In this document: one piece after another, positions 55,684 through 64,000 of the stretch | Layout of the letters: every line of letters starts with the position of its first letter | Numbering within the stretch: position 1 is the first letter of the stretch | Source of the DNA: Lachnospiraceae bacterium | GTDB lineage: Bacteria > Bacillota > Clostridia > Lachnospirales > Lachnospiraceae | Direction of reading: 5' to 3' | Assembly (NCBI GenBank): GCA_015057455.1 | Contig: SVEH01000015.1 | Span: 1 to 64,000 of the forward strand | DNA: 64,000 bases | Made by a program: the position numbers and the translations under genes | The notes under the pieces: generated by a model | Database searches by the model: none | Told to the model about the DNA's origin: nothing | The model's input: only the letters and a program-made list of their open reading frames with translations

Positions 55684-56859
55684 TTATAACATAAGTCTAT
55701 AGATTTTCTCTACATCTTCTTGTTTTAATGTAACAAATCCTCCAACTGTACCGTTTCCACCATCTCCATAGCAACAAGTATGTGCCATATACTCTATATC
55801 TTCTTCTTTGGCCCCTAGTTCTTCGAAATTCTTAGGCATTCCTATTGATATAAGGAAGTTTCTTAATGCTTCGATTCCTGCTTTTGCTGTTACTTCTGGA
55901 TGTTCAAAGTCCATTTGACATCCCCATACTCTTACTGCTATTTTTGCAAATCTCATTACATCGTGTTCCATATTATATGTAAATACTGCCGGCATAACTA
56001 CTGCAAGTCCTGCACCATGAGCACAATCATACACTGCTGAAAGCTCATGCTCTATATTATGGCTAGTCCAGTCTTGGTCTCTTCCTACGCCACATGAATT
56101 GTTATGTGCCATCATTCCTGCCCACATAATGTTTGCTCTTGATTCATAGTCTTCACTATCAGCTACTGCTTTAGGTCCCTCATGAATCATTGTTAATAAT
56201 AATCCTTCTATCATTCTATCTGTAACTTCTACATCTTTTGTATTTGTCAAATATCTTTCATACAAATGTGCCATTATATCAGTAACTCCACATGCAGTTT
56301 GATATTGTGGCAATGTTTGTGTAAGCGCTGGGTTAAGAATTGAAAACTTAGGTCTTAATGCTTCACCATGAGCTCCTCTTTTAAACATTCCATCTTCTTT
56401 TGTTATTACTGAATCAGGTGATCCTTCTGAACCTGCTGCTGATATAGTTAAAACTGTTCCAATAGGAAGTGCTTCTTCAATAGGCTTTCCTTCATAATAA
56501 TCCCAGAAATCACCATCATATACAGTTCCTGCTGCTATTGCTTTTGCTGAATCTATTGTACTTCCGCCACCTACTGCAAGTACAAAATCTATCTTTTCTT
56601 TACGACATAAATCAATTCCTTCATATACAAGTCCACTTCTAGGATTAGGTCTTGCTCCACCTAGCTCTACATACTCTATTCCTTCCTTATCAAGTGAATC
56701 CTTTACTCTCTGAAGTAATCCTGTTTTTATTACACTTCCTCCGCCATAATGTATAAGTACTTTACTTCCACCAAATTTTTTAACATATGCTCCTGTCTCA
56801 TTTTCTTTTTCCTTGCCAAATACAAAATATGTTGGCGCATAAAATGTAAAGTTATTCAT
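55684..56859 (-). CDS. Iron-dependent alcohol dehydrogenase (YqhD/BdhA-like)
   Basis: This cytosolic NAD(P)H-dependent enzyme of 391 residues has an N-terminal Rossmann-like domain with GGGSTIDSAKAIA (about 97-109) and a helical C-terminal metal domain. Metal ligands are seen as Asp and His in GVTDIMAHLYE, His in NIEHELS and His in DCAHGAGLA. The sequence is closest in style to butanol dehydrogenases of clostridia and E. coli YqhD, which reduce aldehydes. It is probably transcribed alone, ending at the stem-loop. The upstream gap has a 12-bp repeat. Confidence 0.93.
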   Translation of the reverse strand: MNNFTFYAPTYFVFGKEKENETGAYVKKFGGSKVLIHYGGGSVIKTGLLQRVKDSLDKEGIEYVELGGARPNPRSGLVYEGIDLCRKEKIDFVLAVGGGSTIDSAKAIAAGTVYDGDFWDYYEGKPIEEALPIGTVLTISAAGSEGSPDSVITKEDGMFKRGAHGEALRPKFSILNPALTQTLPQYQTACGVTDIMAHLYERYLTNTKDVEVTDRMIEGLLLTMIHEGPKAVADSEDYESRANIMWAGMMAHNNSCGVGRDQDWTSHNIEHELSAVYDCAHGAGLAVVMPAVFTYNMEHDVMRFAKIAVRVWGCQMDFEHPEVTAKAGIEALRNFLISIGMPKNFEELGAKEEDIEYMAHTCCYGDGGNGTVGGFVTLKQEDVEKIYRLML

Positions 56860-56881
56860 TTAATTGTCCTCCTGTAAGCTT

Positions 56882-56919
56882 TATTATTGTTTTTATTATT
56901 GTTTTTATTATTGTTTTTA
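56882..56919. repeat. 12-bp tandem repeat, three copies
   Basis: ATTATTGTTTTT is repeated three times directly before the Fe-ADH ribosome binding site. It is a simple A/T slippage-prone tract. Confidence 0.8.
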
Positions 56920-56962
56920 TAATTACTTTTATTACTATAATTAGTAATAATACTTTTATTTT

Positions 56963-57820
56963 TTAATCTAGCACATAATGTGTTCTCATATCTCCTGCTC
57001 CAGCCAAATTTGATGGAAGTGGCATTTCAAATATAAATGTAAGTCTTCCTTCCCCTTCTATATAAAATGGTACTTCTCCTTTGCTTAACTCGTCTTCAAA
57101 CTTAGCATATGTAGTTTTTATAAATTCATCAGCAGTTTCTCCATCTACAAATGCATCTGATTCCATTTCTTTATAATTACTTTCTATAGTCTTTTTAAAT
57201 TTTTCCTTAGCATCTGCGGCTGTCATTCCAACCTCTTTACATAATGATTCAAATGATAGTAACTTACCATTAGCCTTATCTATATTATAAATATAATAGT
57301 TACTGTAATCTGTAACATCACATTCAATTGCATCATATACAACCGAAACAACATTGCCATTTAAATATGCTTCGTACTTTGATTTATATCCTATATCTAC
57401 CTCGCCACCCTCATTTAATTTTTCTGCAAACTTCTTTGTTTGATCATCAAACACTTTCTTTATTTCTGCATTAACCTTTTCCACATCTCCATCTTTAAGG
57501 TTAATTAGTGGTGCTTTAAAATCATCATAACTAACACTATATCCGCTTGCTATTTTAAGATCTTTTCCTGCCAATGTTTTATCTGCATAATCAGCATCTG
57601 TTACCAATCCTTCTGTCGTATTAGTATTCATCTCAGTATCATCTTCATTCTCTTCAAGCACTTCTTCTTCTCCAGAATCTATTTCTTCCTCTTTCTCTTC
57701 TACTTTTTCTTTTACTGTCTGTGATTTTTCTTTCTTTCCTGAACAGCCTGTAATACATATTGTTCCTGCTAAAGCCATTACTAATAATGTAGCTACTGCA
57801 ATTTTATTAATTTTTATCAT
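56963..57820 (-). CDS. Lipoprotein with acidic linker and DUF3298-like domain
   Basis: The protein has 285 residues from ATG 57820, with AGGAGG upstream; the longer open frame has no binding site. The signal peptide ends in a lipobox (CITGC). A Glu/Asp-rich linker follows (about 25-65), then an extracellular domain whose INLKDGDVEKVNAEIKKVF, DVTDYSNYYIYNIDKANG and FIEGEGRLTFIF-like segments resemble the DUF3298/RsiV-type folds, in which a substrate domain sits outside the membrane. No partner sigma factor gene is present. Function unknown. Confidence 0.7.
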   Translation of the reverse strand: MIKINKIAVATLLVMALAGTICITGCSGKKEKSQTVKEKVEEKEEEIDSGEEEVLEENEDDTEMNTNTTEGLVTDADYADKTLAGKDLKIASGYSVSYDDFKAPLINLKDGDVEKVNAEIKKVFDDQTKKFAEKLNEGGEVDIGYKSKYEAYLNGNVVSVVYDAIECDVTDYSNYYIYNIDKANGKLLSFESLCKEVGMTAADAKEKFKKTIESNYKEMESDAFVDGETADEFIKTTYAKFEDELSKGEVPFYIEGEGRLTFIFEMPLPSNLAGAGDMRTHYVLD

Positions 57821-58079
57821 AATAATTTTCCTCCTAATATTTCTACCATTATTTAAACCAATGGTGAAAAAAGTATTTATTATACTTTTATATATAATGT
57901 ATATACACCTTATATCATTATATATTTTAAACTTAATATCACACAATGTCTTACACTTAAATGTTTATATTCCTTTGATTATATCGTAATTTCCTTTTAT
58001 CACATATAGTTACTTTTTTAAAATATATTTGGATATTTTATGTCAATTATTCAGATCTTACTATATATTTTTTCTCTAA

Positions 58080-59216
58080 TTAGTATCTATAATCATACTT
58101 TATCTTTACAATTCCATAAGGTTTATCTTCTTCCATATATTTTGCTATTGGAGAACCTTTTTTACAATGAATAACACATCCATCTAATCCCTCTTCCGTT
58201 TGCATTATAACATTTCCAATTTTAGTTATTGATGGTGGAAATGATATATCATCAATATAACTATCCATAAAAGCAAAATCTTCTATTTCTTTTACGCCAT
58301 TTTTTATTACTATTTTATCTGCCTTACAGAATGCAAATGAACCGCTGCGTATTACTTTTACATTACCACCAACAATAATTTTTTCAACTTTAACAGCTCT
58401 TCCCATATCCCATGAAAATGCACTTGGTTCTATACTTTCAACATTCTTAGGAACTGTTACACTTTTTTTCTTTCCTACATAACCAAGCAATTTATTATCT
58501 TCTATTGCCCATCCATCTTCATCGGCTATACTATTAATATATTCTAATGTTTGTTTATATTCTGTACTATTTTTCTTTGCTTGGGACCATGTTTTATAAA
58601 ATGTCCATTTTCCATCATCTACTTGATCCTCTGTCACACTCTTGTCTACAACTAACAATCTACTATTTTTACCATCTTCTATATATTCAAACTCATAATT
58701 TGAATACTTTGATTTTAATTTTCCTTTATTATCCTTTAATGTATATGTATAATCTGATATTTCAGATTTAAACTTATCATGTTCTTTTTTCTCTTCTTCA
58801 GTTAACGATTCATACTCATCTTTTTGTCTCTTTTTTTCTTCTTCTGACTCATCTATATCTTCATATTCATAAAATGCTGTTCCATCAGCTTTAAATTCAT
58901 ACATTTCTTTAAATGTTTCAAAACAGTACCATTTTCCCAGTATAGTATTATAATCTACATTCTCCACTTTCTCTTCTTTAGCAAGTTCTTCCTCATAGCT
59001 TATTTTATTTGTTTCCTTCTTATTTATTGTCCCCCCCATAACCATTGCAATTACTGCTACAACTCCTATAAGTACTGCACCTATAACTAACCCTTTTTTC
59101 TTCAGTCCTATCTTCTTATTCTTCTTAAGCTCTTCCATTTGAAGTTCTTCCTTTGGGCTCTCTTCTTCCTTAACTTCTTTAATTATAACTTTTTCCTTTT
59201 TAACTTCTTTTTTCAT
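58080..59216 (-). CDS. Membrane protein with BspA-type leucine-rich repeats
   Basis: The protein has 378 residues: a Lys/Glu-rich cytosolic part (1-40), one membrane helix (about 44-64), a lipocalin-like or WD-type segment starting ILGKWYCFETFKEMYEF, and a charged helix. From about 265 there are LRR_5 (BspA) repeats such as VTVPKNVESIEPSAFSW, VEKIIVGGNVKVIRSGSFAF and KIVIKNGVKEIEDFAFMD. BspA repeats bind host or matrix proteins in several gut and oral anaerobes. I start at the second in-frame ATG (59216), eight bases after AAGGA. Confidence 0.78.
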   Translation of the reverse strand: MKKEVKKEKVIIKEVKEEESPKEELQMEELKKNKKIGLKKKGLVIGAVLIGVVAVIAMVMGGTINKKETNKISYEEELAKEEKVENVDYNTILGKWYCFETFKEMYEFKADGTAFYEYEDIDESEEEKKRQKDEYESLTEEEKKEHDKFKSEISDYTYTLKDNKGKLKSKYSNYEFEYIEDGKNSRLLVVDKSVTEDQVDDGKWTFYKTWSQAKKNSTEYKQTLEYINSIADEDGWAIEDNKLLGYVGKKKSVTVPKNVESIEPSAFSWDMGRAVKVEKIIVGGNVKVIRSGSFAFCKADKIVIKNGVKEIEDFAFMDSYIDDISFPPSITKIGNVIMQTEEGLDGCVIHCKKGSPIAKYMEEDKPYGIVKIKYDYRY

Positions 59217-59413
59217 ATGCATATTCCTTTCTTTTATTAATAAACATAAACTAAAATATGTAATTGTATACTAAAATAAGCTAATCATTAAATATATTTA
59301 ATGCCAACAAAAAGTTTTTATTCAAATCTATTTAACAATTAACCTATTTTTAAAATTATTTTATTCTTTACATCATTTTAGAAATTAAATCTAATACACA
59401 TTAGTTTATTGTA

Positions 59414-60526
59414 CTAGTTTAATACATCAGCTAACTCATTATATGTATATCCTAATGCCTTAGCTACGTTTTTATTTGTACATTTACCTTCATAGAAGTT
59501 AACACCTGTTGCTATGGCACTGTTAACTTTAACAGCTTCTTCCAAGCCTAAATTTGCTATTTGTAATCCATAACTAAGTGTAGCATTAGTTAAAGCTATT
59601 GTTGATGTTCTTGGCACTGCTCCTGGCATATTACCAACACAATAGTGAACTACACCTTCTTCAATAAATACTGGATCATCATGATATGTTACTTGCGATG
59701 TCTCACAGCATCCACCTTGATCAATGGCAACATCAACCATAACCGCACCCTTCTTCATATTCTTAAGGTGTTCCTTGCGTACTAACTTTGGTGCTGATCC
59801 ACCTGGTATAAGTACTGTTCCAACTACTAAATCTGCCTTAGCCAAAGCTCTTGATATATTCTTCTCTGAAGCATATAGTGTTGTTACACCTGCTCCAAAT
59901 ATATCATCTAAATATTGTAATCTCTGTAAGTTAATATCTATAACTGTAACCTGTGCTCCCATTCCTATAGCTGCCTTGGCTGCATATGTTCCTGCTATAC
60001 CGCCTCCAATTATAACAACTTCACCACGTTCAACACCTGGCACTCCTCCAAGAAGTATTCCTCGTCCACCATATGAACTCTCGATATATTTAGCGCCCTC
60101 TTGTATTGAAAGTCTTCCAGCTATCTCACTCATAGGTCTAAGGCAAGGTAGTCCACCTTTATCTTCCATAGTCTCATAAGCCACTGCTTTAGTTCCTGCT
60201 TTAGCTATTGCATCTGCCTGTGGTTTATCTGCTGCAAGGTGAAGATATGTATATAAAATCAATCCTTCTCTTAACAATGGGTATTCTTCTGGTAGTGGTT
60301 CTTTTACTTTAACTAACATATCCACACTACCATATACTTCTTCCATTGTAGGTATAATTTTGGCTCCAACTTCCACATATTCTTCATCTAAAAATCCTGC
60401 GCCCACACCTGCGCCTTTCTCTATATAAACAGTATGTCCTGCTTTTATGTATTCCAATGCGTTATCTGGTGTAATACCTACTCTGTACTCGTGATGTTTT
60501 CTCTCTCTGACAGTTCCTACTATCAT
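59414..60526 (-). CDS. ald: Alanine dehydrogenase
   Basis: This NAD-dependent enzyme of 370 residues interconverts L-alanine and pyruvate plus ammonia. Substrate residues Arg15, Lys75 and His96 fall on the numbers known for the family when counted from ATG 60526, which also has GGGGG at the best spacing. The NAD site is GGGIAGTYAAKAAIGMG with Asp (VIDIN) at the end of the second strand. VDVAIDQGGC with its catalytic Asp follows. The upstream open frame (to 60595) is not needed. Confidence 0.96.
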   Translation of the reverse strand: MIVGTVRERKHHEYRVGITPDNALEYIKAGHTVYIEKGAGVGAGFLDEEYVEVGAKIIPTMEEVYGSVDMLVKVKEPLPEEYPLLREGLILYTYLHLAADKPQADAIAKAGTKAVAYETMEDKGGLPCLRPMSEIAGRLSIQEGAKYIESSYGGRGILLGGVPGVERGEVVIIGGGIAGTYAAKAAIGMGAQVTVIDINLQRLQYLDDIFGAGVTTLYASEKNISRALAKADLVVGTVLIPGGSAPKLVRKEHLKNMKKGAVMVDVAIDQGGCCETSQVTYHDDPVFIEEGVVHYCVGNMPGAVPRTSTIALTNATLSYGLQIANLGLEEAVKVNSAIATGVNFYEGKCTNKNVAKALGYTYNELADVLN

Positions 60527-60600
60527 CATAATGCCCCCAATTTCTCTTTTTATAGTTAGTAGTATATATAAAAAGGTAATAAATGTCAATTTCAACCTAA

Positions 60601-60636
60601 AAAAAGACTGTGAAAAACATTTATTTTCTCACAGCC
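60601..60636 (-). terminator. Terminator of the beta-helix gene
   Basis: On the minus strand GGCTGTGAGAAA pairs with TTTTTCACAGTC, directly followed by a run of T, about 100 bases after the stop of the gene at 60737-62341. Confidence 0.8.
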
Positions 60637-60736
60637 TATATTTATAAAAATTATTTCTTACTTCTAGTTGATAATATTGTTATGATACCATATTCTATAT
60701 TATTACTCTAATTTTATTTAAATAAAATATTTTATA

Positions 60737-62341
60737 CTAGAATATTCCATTCAACATATTATCTAAGTTTTCAATATTAGGATTCTTAAATACTCCAGTA
60801 GTATCCTGTGATGGTTTACTTCCACTTCCTCCTTCAACATACCATGTGTTACCACTTAATGTATAATCTGCACTTCCACTAGTTTCAATAAATGATGTAC
60901 TAGATGACTTAAGATAAACTATATTATTCTTAAAGTTAAATCCTGTTGTTCTCTCTAAGAATATAGCACAATTCTCTCCCCATTTGTTAGCTTTATTACA
61001 TATAATTGTATTATCATAAACATTAGTATTGTAATGTTTTGCACCTGTTGAAAGATACGCACCTGCTCCTATTGCTCTACCACAATTTACAACAGTATTA
61101 CCAAATACTTCAAAATTTTTAACATCTGCTCCTTTTTCTTCTGCTCCAAGCTCAATACCACATTGTGAATTATATACTATATTATAAGAAATTGTATTAT
61201 CTCTACCACCATCACAATATATTCCTGCGCTTGTTGCGTAATCTGAGTTACAATTCATAACTTTATTCTTAGTTACTAGTATATTTCTTGATTGATTTGT
61301 ATCTGAACCAACTGTTCCTGTCCAGCTAAAGTTACCACACAAATCAATTCCTATATTTCCAGTATTATCTACTGTACAGTTTTTAATAACGCAATTTTCT
61401 ACATTACCATCTGTTGTTATTGCTTCTGACCAACCTGTCTTACAGTTGTATACATAACAGTTCTCAATTGTTACATTATTAATACTTGATGAAGAATCTC
61501 CTGTAAGAACAATTGCGTTTACACCAACTTCACCAGTTCCTCTACATTTAATGTTGCTAATCTCATTGTTTTTAAAATCAATGTATGATGCTCCACCTTC
61601 GAAACTTACACAGCTTCCCCAGTCATCATTTGGTGTATAATCTTTTAAGATAAATCCTTCAAATTTTACATATTTTGCACTTGAAGCAAATGTTACTGTA
61701 GAATTCGTAAACTCAACTTTATCTCCTGGATAATTCTTTATTGTTATATAATTTGAAGCTGAACCTTTCGCATCTATGTATAACTCTGCATTAGAATATG
61801 CTCCTGCTTTCATATATATTACTGTACCAGCACTTGCACTATTAATTGCACTTTCTAATTGACTTACTGAACTACATACCTTTGCTGATGATACAGCACT
61901 TGAAGCACTTTCTACAACTCTGCTATATCCTATATCTCCACTAGCAGTTGGTGCATCAGTACTTCCAATTGCGCTCTGTCCTTCATCAGTTACATCTTCT
62001 GTTGTTGAATCTTCTATTTGTGTATCTCCCATTTGAGTATCTTCTGTTGTAACATCTTTTTGTGTCCCCTCTGAATCTCTTGGTATTTCTTCATCTAATA
62101 TTTCTTCTTCATTAGTAATGCTATCTTCTTCACTATCTTCTTGTTCTCCCCATTCACCTTTATCCCACCATTTGCTTTTATCTCTCCATCCACCTTTTTT
62201 AAAGATACTTTCCATTCCAAATCTGCTCCTACGGTCCCCTTTACCTCTCCTAGCTGGATTTGCACAAACTGAAATAGCTGTGAGACTTAAAGATATACAT
62301 ATTACTATTGCAATAATAAATCCTTTATTTCTTCCCTTCAA
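60737..62341 (-). CDS. Secreted right-handed beta-helix protein, possible polysaccharide lyase
   Basis: The protein has 534 residues. A signal peptide (to about 28, ending VCA) is followed by an acidic, disorder-prone segment (50-125). Then comes a right-handed parallel beta-helix (about 150-500) starting SQLESAINSASAGTVIYMKAGAYSNAEL, the usual opening of pectate lyase-like and PL9-type folds. Helix rungs are Asn- and Gly-rich (NNVTIENCYVYNCKTGW, NCVIKNCTVDNTGNIGIDL). I cannot confirm a lyase active site, so the enzymatic role is open. The start is TTG at 62341 with GGGGGAG upstream. A hexamer repeat lies 141 bp upstream. Confidence 0.72.
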   Translation of the reverse strand: MKGRNKGFIIAIVICISLSLTAISVCANPARRGKGDRRSRFGMESIFKKGGWRDKSKWWDKGEWGEQEDSEEDSITNEEEILDEEIPRDSEGTQKDVTTEDTQMGDTQIEDSTTEDVTDEGQSAIGSTDAPTASGDIGYSRVVESASSAVSSAKVCSSVSQLESAINSASAGTVIYMKAGAYSNAELYIDAKGSASNYITIKNYPGDKVEFTNSTVTFASSAKYVKFEGFILKDYTPNDDWGSCVSFEGGASYIDFKNNEISNIKCRGTGEVGVNAIVLTGDSSSSINNVTIENCYVYNCKTGWSEAITTDGNVENCVIKNCTVDNTGNIGIDLCGNFSWTGTVGSDTNQSRNILVTKNKVMNCNSDYATSAGIYCDGGRDNTISYNIVYNSQCGIELGAEEKGADVKNFEVFGNTVVNCGRAIGAGAYLSTGAKHYNTNVYDNTIICNKANKWGENCAIFLERTTGFNFKNNIVYLKSSSTSFIETSGSADYTLSGNTWYVEGGSGSKPSQDTTGVFKNPNIENLDNMLNGIF

Positions 62342-62481
62342 TAAAACTCCCCCTTATTTATTTTTTATCACTCATTAATCTCTTTAATAAAATTTTAACA
62401 CATTTGTAACAAATGCGTCAATGTTTAATTTTTTGTTAATATTTTAGTGCGCCATTTTTATAAACTTCCTTTTAACAATCT

Positions 62482-62589
62482 TACTAATACTAATACTAAT
62501 ACTAATACTTATACTAATACTTATACTAATACTTATACTTATACTTATACTTATACTTATACTTATACTTATACTTATACTTATACTTA
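62482..62589. repeat. Hexanucleotide repeat TACTWA, 18 copies
   Basis: An unbroken run of TACTAA and TACTTA units covers 108 bp; the first units are mostly TACTAA and the last eleven or so are pure TACTTA. It lies in the 420-bp gap 62342-62761, between the AIM24 stop and the beta-helix gene start, within the likely promoter region of the latter. The rest of the gap shows no gene. Confidence 0.93.
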
Positions 62590-62761
62590 AGAAAATACAA
62601 ATACAAAAAGGTACAATAAATATGTATAAATCTCAGAATTATCTACATATCTATCATACCTTTAACTTACGACTTCTTTATTATATTATTTCTTATATTT
62701 GTTATTTCTAACATTTTAGTTATTTTAACTCTTATAAATTAAACTTTATCTCATTAAAAAT

Positions 62762-63730
62762 CTAGAATTTAAATAAGCCACCTAATGCTCCGCCTAATCC
62801 ATCAGTCACTTCACTTATTGGATTATTAATACCTTTGTTCTCTTCTTTGTGACCTGTTGTGGCTTTAATTATCTCATCTGCCATTCTACTAAATGGAAGT
62901 GATTGTAACCATACTTCACCTGGTCCTGTAAGTGTAGCTAGGAATAATCCTTCTCCACCTAGGAACCCATTCTTTATGTCACTTTGTAATTGAACATCAT
63001 AGTTAACTGTTTCGCTCATTGCAACTAAACATCCAGTATCTATCTTTAATGTCTCGCCTTCTTGTAAGCTTTTTTTAATTATTGTACCACCAGCGTTAAG
63101 GAATACTACTCCATCTCCTGTAAGACGTTGCATAATAAATCCTTCTCCACCAAATAAACCTGCACCTAATTTCTTTTGTAAGTGAATACCTACATTAACA
63201 CCTTTAGCTGCACATAAAAATGCTGACTTTTGACATATTAAAGTTCTATCAAATGTATCTAAATCAACTGGTATAATCTTACCTGGATATGGTGATGCAA
63301 AAGCAACCTTAGCCTTTTTGTCTGATGCAGCGTTTTGGAATACTGTCATAAATAATCCTTCTCCAGTAATCATTCTCTTACCTGCGCTAAGTAGTTTACT
63401 ACCAAATCCTTTTCCTTCATCTGCTCCACTACCATCACCAAATATAGTTTCCATCTTAATACTTGATTCCATATAGTTCATGGCTCCAGCTTCAGCTACT
63501 ACACTCTCACCTGGATCTAATTCAATTTCAACTAATTGCATATCATCTCCGAAAATCTCGAAGTCAATTTCATCAGCCTTAGTAAATACAACACCATTCT
63601 TTTGCATAGTGTTTCCACCCATTGGTTGTCCTACATTACCAGCAGGCGCTCCTCCTTGATTAGCTCCACAACTTCCACAAAATCTGCTACCATCAGCAAT
63701 TTGTGCACCACAATTTGTACAAAATGCCAT
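62762..63730 (-). CDS. AIM24/TIGR00266 family protein with zinc ribbon
   Basis: The protein has 322 residues. Residues 4-22 are a zinc ribbon (CTNCG and CGSCG), a Gly/Pro-rich linker follows, and residues 50-290 form the AIM24 beta-sandwich (TIGR00266). Signs are VVAEAGAMNYMESSIKMET, GEGLFMTVFQN and the repeated GGEGFIMQRLTG and GGEGLFLATLTGPG, with several Gly-rich turns. The protein is cytosolic by sequence, and bacterial members have no firm function. The tail is Gly-rich. GGAGG precedes ATG 63730. It is probably the end of a unit coming from beyond the window. Confidence 0.85.
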   Translation of the reverse strand: MAFCTNCGAQIADGSRFCGSCGANQGGAPAGNVGQPMGGNTMQKNGVVFTKADEIDFEIFGDDMQLVEIELDPGESVVAEAGAMNYMESSIKMETIFGDGSGADEGKGFGSKLLSAGKRMITGEGLFMTVFQNAASDKKAKVAFASPYPGKIIPVDLDTFDRTLICQKSAFLCAAKGVNVGIHLQKKLGAGLFGGEGFIMQRLTGDGVVFLNAGGTIIKKSLQEGETLKIDTGCLVAMSETVNYDVQLQSDIKNGFLGGEGLFLATLTGPGEVWLQSLPFSRMADEIIKATTGHKEENKGINNPISEVTDGLGGALGGLFKF

Positions 63731-63893
63731 TTTATTTCCTCCTAAGTATTATTATTTAATCCTGTCTAATATTGAATTATTAAAAGTAAAATATATTATA
63801 AAAAATCAATATTAAACCCAATTATTTTTCTCTCTTATATTACACTACTTCTAAGCTTATAGCAACCATTTTTTTCCATTTTTATTTCCACAA

Positions 63894-64000
63894 CTAATCC
63901 CCTAACTTCATTGCAATAAAAACTCCAATTGCAAATGTAACTATACTAACAAGTACATTTACCACATTAATAGTTCCCAACTCAGCAACTAATAAAATAG
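63894..64000 (-). CDS. 3' end of a membrane protein gene (partial)
   Basis: A minus-strand frame enters at the window edge and stops at TAG 63894-63896. Its last 34 residues are one hydrophobic helix (INVVNVLVSIVTFAIG...) ending AMKLGD. It looks like the C-terminal helix of a small membrane protein. Too little is present to name it, and the frame has no competitor with a start inside the window. Confidence 0.45.
   Translation of the reverse strand, partial: ILLVAELGTINVVNVLVSIVTFAIGVFIAMKLGD

Noticed and set aside
60737-62341. Named pectate lyase
   Set aside because: The beta-helix fold is clear, but I could not assign catalytic Lys or Asp residues with confidence, so only the fold is claimed.
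1-64000. tRNA, rRNA or prophage/transposase genes
   Set aside because: No cloverleaf-like segment, rRNA signature or mobile-element protein was found on either strand.

Overview
This 64-kb window looks like the chromosome of a strictly anaerobic, very AT-rich Gram-positive bacterium, most likely a Lachnospiraceae-type member of the Clostridia. The reasons are strong GGAGG ribosome binding sites, rubrerythrin/rubredoxin oxygen defence, feoAB iron uptake, an Fe-dependent alcohol dehydrogenase, and c-di-GMP and SipW-type surface genes. No rRNA, tRNA, CRISPR, transposase, integrase or phage gene was seen. Every protein gene I accept is on the minus strand except tspO (26826-27308), so the window probably lies within one replichore. 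Taxonomy is inferred from gene content only.

Layout, left to right (transcription runs right to left). 0-5 kb is an iron and redox block: a small FeoB-associated Cys-rich membrane protein, feoB, feoA, thioredoxin, rubrerythrin and a 38-residue rubredoxin-like protein. Three copies of a GTTAGT-N4-ACTAAC palindrome lie before feoA and feoB. 5.4-9.2 kb carries a DUF4956 membrane protein with a VTC-type polyphosphate polymerase, a CPA1 antiporter and an anchored DUF4430 protein. 9.4-11.5 kb holds a three-gene type VII secretion effector set (LXG-like protein plus two small partners) with no recognisable immunity gene. 11.9-17.5 kb is a five-gene acyl/peptide cluster: AMP-dependent ligase, carrier protein, condensation-like acyltransferase, membrane alpha/beta hydrolase and an SCP2 protein with a histone-like Lys/Ala tail. 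17.9-22.9 kb is a full ribose operon, rbsDACBK. 23.3-26.2 kb has an HD-GYP phosphodiesterase flanked by two pieces of a dispersed palindromic element, and a wall-anchored-like protein. 26.8-28.1 kb has convergent tspO and PAP2 genes.

28.2-55.3 kb is the most unusual region: twelve consecutive minus-strand genes, read from 55345 towards 28158. In order they are two secreted proteins sharing a WLEG...CV..I.G..IG tail, a membrane-anchored McrB-like AAA+ ATPase, a DUF2357 (McrC N-terminal-like) protein without a nuclease domain, a SipW/archaeal-type signal peptidase, two more membrane-anchored SipW-type candidates, a giant (about 3,180-residue) beta-helix surface protein, another candidate with a dockerin-like calcium loop, a degenerate GGDEF-EAL protein, a 992-residue Sel1-repeat protein and a Fn3 surface protein. 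I read it as a dedicated machine that processes and assembles a very large surface structure, with a McrBC-type ATPase pair put to a non-restriction use and a c-di-GMP sensor as a possible switch. I know of no described system with this composition.

55.7-64 kb is ordinary metabolism and envelope: Fe-ADH, a lipoprotein, a BspA-type protein, alanine dehydrogenase, a secreted beta-helix protein behind an 18-copy hexamer repeat, an AIM24/TIGR00266 protein and the 3' end of a small membrane protein gene.
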